Source of the DNA: Epiperipatus broadwayi
Taxonomy: Eukaryota > Onychophora > Udeonychophora > Euonychophora > Peripatidae
Reading direction: 5' to 3'
Length of the DNA: 64,000 nt
NCBI GenBank assembly: GCA_028023455.1
Contig: JAQFVV010012423.1
Coordinates: 1,935,273 to 1,999,272 of the forward strand
The notes beneath the pieces were generated by a model. That model saw only the letters and a program-made list of their open reading frames with translations. It was not told the DNA's origin and did no database searches. Position numbers and translations under genes: made by a program. How positions within the stretch are numbered: the stretch's first letter is position 1; each line of letters opens with the position of its first letter. Shown piece by piece: positions 56,301 to 64,000 of this stretch.

Positions 56301-58381
56301 ACTTTATAGTAAAAATGGTTAGTAATCTGATGGAAAATAGTAATATATATATATATATTATGAGAAAAAAAAGACTACAATAAGTTTAATCATTTTTATG
56401 TACATATATGTATTTTACTAATTATATATAATATCTGCATTTTAATAATATTTATTGTTATGTAAATAATGTCCATTGGGGGGAAATGCTGTAGGTAATT
56501 TGTCATGTAATTGTGTAAAAAAGAAACATCTTGAATAAGTTCTATTAAGGAATGAAAGCTGGATTGATGTATTAAATAATATTTTTATTTATAGTGAGTT
56601 GTCTATTTCAGTTTTGTTTTAAATTGATTATTTTTAATTTTATTTATAGAAGGCAACATTATGGACAAATTTTAACATTGAAATATCATTTAATATATAT
56701 ATGAATGAAATTTTGTGATGTGTATGTGGAAAATTATTATACCAGTGTGACAATTAATTAACATATCAAGTTAATATAATGGATTGTTTTTTATTTTATT
56801 TTTTTAGATTCCTTTGGATAATGCTGCAAGTTTCTTTGCATCAGATTAAATAAGAGAATGTATTTCTAAATATGAATATATCAATAGATTATGGGTTGCA
56901 ATTTGCATATCATTATTTATGAAGCTTCTCCATAAATTGTGCCTAAACAAAGGAACAATATGCAGAATTAAAGCATCTTATTTGCTAAATCTGAACAATT
57001 TGCAATAAGAAAATTTAGTTTATGTACAACAATGAAAACTATTTTATATACCAATATAATTTTAGCTGATGGATTAACAAAATTTAATTTTATATAAAAC
57101 ATCAATTTATATTAACATTATATTTTATTTTGCATGTTATTCAGCTCTCCACTATCATACATATATTCTCAAATGGTATTTTTAGATTTTGGTTTGTTTT
57201 ATCTCAATTCAAAACAGCAGTTGACTAAAGCTTCATAATTTTATTGCAGTATATATATATATATATGTATGTATGCATTTATATGCTTAAATAGATATAT
57301 ACTTGCAGGCATACATATATATAACAAAACTTATAATCAATGCTTAACATTATATATATTTTAATTTTTTGAACATGATTTATTAAAGTTATTTTTTTCT
57401 TTTTGCAGTTTGAATTATTTTTAATATCCGCATATCAACTTAAAAGCTTTTATTTATATCTGTAAAATAAATTTAATGTCAACTTACATATAAATTCATC
57501 TGCTATATCTATTAAATTTTTTTTACGTTCAATTTTCAATCTGACAAAACAATAAAAGTATCGTCATCAGTTATTAGAATAAAAATGTAACTCATTATTT
57601 AGATATTTATAAATTATTCTACACCAACAACACAGGTAATTACCAATTTTACTGCAAAATTTAAGTAGCGTTTTCTATAACCATTAAGCAAAGCTGATTC
57701 ACTTTCTATAGCTGTCATTATTCACTGTATGAAAATCATTCTACGTAATTATTAAACACTATAGATTAAACTATCTAAGAAATATACACACAGAATATTA
57801 TATTTACTACATGTCATATTAAATACTATGCATTAATGTCTTATAACCATTATATATATAAATTACGTGCATTTTCAGCTATTGACTTTTTTAAAAAAGA
57901 AAAATGTAAAAGCGGTATTTAATTTATCTGAAAGTCATTTGGTTCGTTAAATTTCTCCAATCATTCATGCTTCATTTATGAATTTTTCAATTTGAATAAG
58001 TGAATGAAATGATGCACCATGTTAGTATGTGTATATATATATAATTTTATCCAATATAAATTTAGAATACTGTACACTATAATTTAATTAATTCATACCA
58101 CTAGTAGCTTATTCAATATATATTCAGTACAGTGGAATATATTGACAGCTTTTACTTGGTAGCTATCAATTAATAGTAGTCTAGAAACTATGAATGTGGT
58201 ATCTAGTACTGAGAGTAATCTTAGCTAAATTACACAATGATATAAATTAATTACGTCCTGCTAAATACTATTTTAGAATTGTGTTACATTGTTTTTATTA
58301 CATAAAAGAGAATAAAAATAAATACAATGAATTTTCTCATGCAATTAGAAAATAGGTTCTTGCTTATCAGCCATTTTGTAT
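56301..58381. other. AT-rich DNA, nothing recognised
   Basis: Several short (AT)n runs. A T-rich tract ending in TAG at 56790-56807 followed by ATTCCTTTGGATAATGCTGC could be an acceptor for an untranslated 3' exon, but this is only one of many such sites. Confidence 0.4.
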
Positions 58382-58632
58382 TGTTATAATAGTAATTATA
58401 CAGTTTTAAGGCCTACACCTGGCAATAAAAGAAAAAAATATTTGTTTATTTTTGTTTTTATTTTGTTTTAATTATAATATTTACACTTAACCCTAACACT
58501 AACCTTAACCCTTTTGGAGAATTTTTTTTTTTTTTAAATAACAATTATAAAAAAGTGTAAATGTTATAATAAAAATAAATATTTTATTGCCAGTTATATG
58601 TCTGTGAAACTGTATAATTATTTTTATAACTG
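58382..58632. repeat. Fold-back element with telomere-like centre
   Basis: Ends TGTTATAATAGTAATTATAC and its imperfect complement (58612-58630), then CTGGCAATAAAA (58419) against TTTTATTGCCAG (58581), then a T-rich/A-rich inner inverted part. The centre (58487-58512) reads TTAACCCTAACACTAACCTT followed by AACCC, degenerate telomere-type (TTAGGG)n. No ORF; about 250 bp, a typical MITE size. Confidence 0.75.
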
Positions 58633-61600
58633 AAAATAAAATGGCTGACAAGAAGTGGTAGAAAGGGGATTGCAATAAATATAATTTGACAAAACTACGT
58701 GCCTATATATAAGGACCAAGTCATAGAATAAAGTACTAGAAAATAAATGAGAGTTAAAATAAAAACTTAAGATTTAAAAATCGAGACATATATACACATC
58801 CAACACAATATGCTCACATATACATAAATACACAGTAAAGAGGATGTTTGACAGATTAAAATAAATAAATAAAATCTTTGATTTATCTCAATTTTTGTTT
58901 ATATATAGCCCAATGCATATTAAAGATATTTTATGAAATATAATAAATGATTATTTATCACTAGCAGTTCTATTTTGTTCTGTTAGTTAATGTACATTGA
59001 CCCTTAATAGGCTAACCAAAATGAAATATATCCAATTCTGTTTTTACATGATGTCCACTCCCTCACAAGAATTTAATCTTACAATAATTAGAGAAAAAAA
59101 CTTTATTCTCTCTCTCTCTTTTTTTATTTACATGATTTGTTTTAAAACTCACATTGTATAAATAATTCTGAGAAAAAGTATTTTTTCTTATTTTTTTCTA
59201 AAAAATTGCTCTTAATTTTATTTATTTATTTTTAAAACAATTGCATTTAAGACTGTTGCATATGCTGAAGTACGTCTTACGATTCATTTTTTTTTATTGC
59301 CTATTTGAGTGACTTTAATTTGATGAATGATGCAGTCAGAAAAATGTTTGTTGATTTCTTTCAATCTTAAAAGCTAAAAAGTAATTTGGTATTTTGTGGA
59401 AAAAAATCAATTTTTAGATCTAGAACCAATTTTCTTATTTTTATATGGATATTATCTTGTTTCCATATATAAACAAAATGAGTATATTTTATTTTGAAAG
59501 AATTGCAGTTAATCACGGTTTTAGTTTTTCATATTTTTAATGGATGCGCAGCTTAAGATATAAATAAAATATTATTTTGATATTTACTACATATCGTATA
59601 CGAAAATGCTTCAGTTATTTATATATGAATTACAGTATTGAATTCATACATTAAAACAACTTTTTTTTTTTTTTTTAAATTTTCTATAGGTTTGGAAACT
59701 GACAATTTGCGTCATTTGGAAATAATTGATAATAATAACTCAGTTGATTTTAAAATTCACCTCAGTACCAAAAGTTGTTAATTTTTAGTCATCTATATAA
59801 ACAACAGATAGTGATATGGGATGGCTAATCCCAAATTGCAAAAATTATCAATAGCAGTAGTTAGAAAGAATATCAAATATTAAAAAAAAAAAAAATTTCT
59901 TTTGAGATTATTTTCTATAAATTATAGAGAGATTGATTATTTAATTAATTATATACAAAAACCCATCGTAATAAAAAATAGAGACTATTATCTAAAAACT
60001 TTTATATACTGTTTTGTTACTTATGATACTTATAAAAACATCATTAAAAATATTCTGTGCAAAATCTTAATTCGTTGGTTATTGCCACATGAATGCATAT
60101 ATTTATGTCTTTGTGCGCATGCGCCTAATAAATGTTAAACCGCATTTATGTATAATGATGCTGTGAGAATATAGTTAATCTGTATATATGTTTTATTAAA
60201 ATAGAAATAAATAAAAAACACATTACTAACATGCAAAGCTAAAATATTATAAGTAAATATTGTATTAAAACAAATAATACATTTAAACGAAGCAGATAAA
60301 ACATATATTATTAGCTATAAAATGAAATAGTTAAAAAATTATGGTAAAATTTGTATATATATATATACAATTATTTAGTTATACTTATATGTGATTTAAA
60401 ATAATCTAAATAAATATAATTAGTAATTTTAAGATAACTTGAATAACAACAACAAAACAGAGAAAATTACACTTTTTTTTTTTTTATCATGGTACTTAAA
60501 CATTATATAACAGTTCTAAAAGATTCTGTATTCAGAATAAATTCACATTTCAATAAACTTATCAAAAATAATAGACCATATATCTAATATTCATAAAAAT
60601 GATTATTACCAAGTGTTGTGTGCAATAGTAACATTTGAAAAATATTTAAAAAGAAATTCACATCTATTTTGAAGTAAATACCACATTTGTTTTGAAAGAT
60701 TGAACTTTGAGTGATAAAAAATATATTTATCTTTGTCAGACTCTTTCACTATATATATTTAAACTTGAACATACATATTTAATCTACATACATATAAATA
60801 GTAAAATGTTATCAGAAATTACAACAGATTTTAAAATGAAACTGTTTTAAATTCTGATATAATTTTATTAACATGCTCTATTTTATATAATTTTATGATC
60901 CTATTTGTAAGAAAAAAATGAATAAGTAAATAAAAAGATTACTCAATAAAATTTGTATATTAAGTGAATTAGATATTAGGTGATAAAGTTATTTTTTTTA
61001 TTAAATAGTTTTAAGAAAAAAATATGGATAAAATTAAAACCATAATTGCTTTACTTTGTTATAATTGAAGGTGGAAATTTGATGTCAGAACAATTTTCAT
61101 GATATTAAATTATATAATTTTATCTCAGATCTCTTCTGTAAATTAATATTTTTTATCTGTTTTATATACAAAAATAAAAAATCACATTCCATAATGTATG
61201 AGGGTATGAACATAAAATAAAATACCCAATGTACAATTTTCAATATATATAAAAAATATAGTTACACATATGTTTATTTGTAATTGATATTTCCATTCTG
61301 TGGCTTCAATGTTTTATCTATCTTCAGGCTTATTGCCATTGAAATGCTGGGAATATAACTACAAAATATTTTTACCAAGGTCGTGTTTTAATGGCTTCAT
61401 TTTAATTCTTATATTTAATAGCATTCTGAAAAACATTTCTCATCTTTATTTGTAAAATACAAAAAACCTCTTGATTTATATAAATTTGAATTTTACTTAG
61501 ACACTATTAAATCAAGATGTAGAATTTGAAGTACAAAATTTGATTAATATTTTACAATAGTAATCAATATTTACTTTCTAGCATTGCATCTGACTACTTT

Positions 61601-62954
61601 TTTCATATTTTAGCTAATTGAATTGCAGCTGCCTTAAAATTATTATAAATGATAGATTTATTAAATTGACTCTGATTATATAGGCATAATAAGATGAAAT
61701 TTGGTTGCCACATTCTATTTCATAAGTAATTACGAAAAGCTTTTTATAATACTTTTCAAAAGCATAGATAGAAAGTTTATTTTCACATTTTAAGATATTT
61801 CTTTTTCCATAATGTTATTTATTAAATTAAAATCATCAACTTTAATATAAACCAATCATTTGTCATTAATACTGTTGTTTATAAAAAAAGTAAACAATGA
61901 ACAAAATGTTTGATAGAGTCCGTTAAAGTTTGTTATATTAATGCTTCAAAATATTTTTTTTACATTGGAGATCTGAGTTATAAAAATATGGGCAATTGAT
62001 TATAGCTATACATGTTTGGAGACCTTCAACAATTTTAACTAAGATATTATCTTGCAAAAATTAGCAAACTATTTGCTTTTCAGAAAATCGGCTAGAGTGG
62101 ATTATATGGCTCTTTGGATTCACTTAGTGTTTTTAAACGTAATTTTTTTTTTTTTTTTTTGGTATGTACATTTATAGAATCGGTCAATAAATATATGTTG
62201 TTAGATTTTAGTTCACATATTTATAAATGTATATTAATACAACTAAGACAATAGGAATTTAACGGTCAAAAAGTGACTATTGATATTTTGTCTCAAATAT
62301 AATGACCACTCTTTGCAAGTAATATTAATTGATCTTTTTTTTAAATGTACATTTGAGTTAAATTGTTGATATTCTATATATATAGCCTTTAATACTAATA
62401 AACAAACTGAAAGTAGTCATTTTCCAACATTTTTCATTATATATATATATATTAGTTCTGTATATTCAAAGAATAATATTAAAGTTAGACTCGCAAGATT
62501 TGTGTTTAATTAATTTGATTTCAATGAAGTTCGTTTCACTTGTTTATAAATAACGCAATAGCATTAATACATATTTTCACGTATAATATTGTGAATAAAA
62601 GCTAATGCAATGTGGAGTGATCTACACATGTTTATTAAGATAACTCACAAAATACTTTACAATTTTATTTCATTTATTATAATAAAATGTAACTTCATCT
62701 ATAAAAGAAACCTGATAATTTTTATAATACCAAAGAGAAATTTTGTCTTTATTTCGGTTTTGATGTACTTTAAAAGAGAATAAATAAACATCTGTATTTT
62801 ACTAAAATCTTTTAGTACTGTATTTTTAATGTGATATATGTGAGAATGCACTTAAATTAACCTAATAAAATAGTTATACTAACTTCTATCTATCCACACA
62901 GTTATAGGCAAAAGTGTTGTTTTGGTTCCGTACTTGTAGATGTGTGATATCTCA
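58633..62954. other. AT-rich DNA, nothing recognised
   Basis: About 4.3 kb without supported features; homopolymer and AT-dinucleotide runs only. The open frame at 59902-60138 has no recognisable motif. Confidence 0.5.
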
Positions 62955-63050
62955 AGCGTTGGTGTCCTAGCAGTTAGCATAGCTTCCTTCCAAGCAGCTG
63001 ACCCGGGTTCACTTTCCGGTCAACGCTTTGACATATGAAAAAAAAAACTG
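62955..63050 (+). mobile_element. tRNA-Gly(TCC)-derived SINE
   Basis: AGCGTTGGTGTCCTAGCAGT head, TTAGCATAGC, anticodon arm with loop CTTCCAA (TCC), GACCCGGGTTCACTTTCCGG, TCAACGC closing the acceptor stem, GACATATG and poly-A. Same subfamily and strand as 15615-15710, with several changes including mutations in the anticodon stem and T loop. Confidence 0.88.
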
Positions 63051-63225
63051 ACTTGTTTTTAATGATCAGTGGAGTTAAAGTAAAGGCCTCATAATTTTGT
63101 GACATTTATTTTCAATTATATACTGAGTGCTCTTTTGCTGCTTATTGGATAAATATCAGATTAACTGCTATAGTTTTTCACTGTCCCTTTTTTCTTATTA
63201 TTCTATTTGTAATATATTTCTTTTA

Positions 63226-63404
63226 TATGCAACTATCCAATCTAGCGTAATGTAATGTTGGTTACTATTATTTTTTCAAAAGCTACTTAATTGTAATACT
63301 TCAAATAATCACCAATAATACTTGTATATGGTGCATTATTTATAAAAGCTTTTGAAGAAATAATAGTAAATAACATTACATTATTCCAGATTAGATAGCT
63401 ATAT
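63226..63404. repeat. Small fold-back element, arms about 58 bp
   Basis: Left arm 63226-63283 and right arm 63344-63404 are inverted: AACTATCCAATCTAGCGTAA against TTCCAGATTAGATAGC, TTACTATTATTTTTTCAAAA against GAAGAAATAATAGTAA. Spacer of about 60 bp. No ORF; MITE-like. Confidence 0.75.
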
Positions 63405-64000
63405 ATAAAAATATATTTTGCACACAAATGTGGCTAGTACAGACAAGAATCAATCTACACATTCAAAGCAGTAATGCACAGTTGGGAAAACTAGCGAATG
63501 AATGTGTCAGATGACTTTTGGTGTTGTTATTTGAAATGTACAATGATATGTATGTTGGTTATAAATTCATCAACTTGAGTATAGTCACTATGCAACATAT
63601 ACATGATGCAAATATGCAAAAGTTAGCACTGAATAACATCCAGTCAACTGAGAAGCTGATAACTGTTTTTGTTGTAACATGCATGGATTTAAGTAGATTA
63701 TCATAAAGAAATAGTATTTTGTTGTATTTTAAAAGAGGGCACACTATCTGAAAAAAAGTGCAAAGAAAATAAATACATTCAATTTTAATACAGATTGGGA
63801 AGAACAGTTTACTTTTACAGTGGTGAATGCAAAATGTTTGAATTACACATATGTCATGCAAATGTGACACTTCCAAAAAGATAACATCAAAAGACATTTT
63901 AAAATCATGCACAGAAGTTTTGATAAAAATTTTCTTTCGAAAAACAAATTATATAAACAAAAGTTAAATGAATTTAAGTCACAATAAAATATCCAATAAT
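63405..64000. other. AT-rich DNA, overlapping open frames not supported
   Basis: Frames at 63518-63706 (plus) and 63559-63912 (minus, 117 codons, Cys-rich with scattered hydrophobic runs) overlap on opposite strands. Neither has a recognisable motif or a clear promoter. I treat both as chance. Confidence 0.4.

Noticed and set aside
63559-63912. 117-codon Cys-rich protein on the minus strand
   Set aside because: It overlaps a plus-strand frame, has no recognisable motif, signal or promoter, and fits chance in AT-rich DNA.

Overview
The window is very AT-rich metazoan nuclear DNA, almost entirely non-coding and crowded with transposable-element remains. Nothing bacterial or organellar is visible: there are no operons, ribosome binding sites, rRNA or CRISPR. 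The animal origin rests on one spliced thrombospondin type-1 repeat exon and on the repeat set: tRNA-Gly-derived SINEs, RTE-clade and PHD/esterase-type LINEs, a Penelope-like element, a pogo/Tigger remnant and a short LTR retrotransposon. The species cannot be fixed from the sequence; an AT-rich invertebrate (for example a chelicerate or mollusc) is my inference. The window is best read as introns plus 3' flank of one plus-strand gene, or as intergenic DNA on both sides of that gene's 3' end.

Layout. 1-5.7 kb: a decayed Penelope-like element with inverted arms, a GIY-YIG nuclease relic and a hammerhead-like ribozyme, then unique AT-rich DNA and a weak first-exon candidate near 5.2 kb. 5.7-20.2 kb: a diverged tandem duplication, a nearly full-length minus-strand RTE (6602-9750, with a 15-bp target-site duplication), an RTE 3' scrap, three SINEs and a second minus-strand RTE (17021-20219). 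20.2-29.3 kb: fold-back elements, including two large neighbouring palindromes (23.6-24.9 kb) and a family carrying a hammerhead ribozyme in its loop (21.1 and 25.7 kb; half copy at 14.2 kb). 30.3-32.6 kb: a minus-strand LINE holding two nested insertions. 32.7-36.2 kb: an LTR element with about 1.37-kb LTRs and only about 0.76 kb between them. 36-44 kb: diverged repeats, another hammerhead motif (38.8 kb), a pogo/Tigger relic, a SINE, and two opposed RTE 3' ends just upstream of the exon.

44378-44556 is the one convincing host-gene feature: the last coding exon of a plus-strand gene, a group-2 thrombospondin type-1 repeat ending in a stop, with a good splice donor six bases later. 48.3-53.2 kb holds a second type of plus-strand LINE with a minisatellite and a tandem duplication in its 3' region. 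54.4-56.3 kb holds a LINE with PHD-finger/SGNH-esterase ORF1 and an endonuclease remnant. The rest is AT-rich DNA with two more fold-back elements and one SINE.

The most interesting theme is the set of four separate, unrelated-looking sequences that each satisfy the hammerhead ribozyme core and each have a self-complementary stem III, a configuration expected to work as a dimer. No intact, expressible transposon ORF was found; all element genes are broken by stops, frameshifts or deletions.
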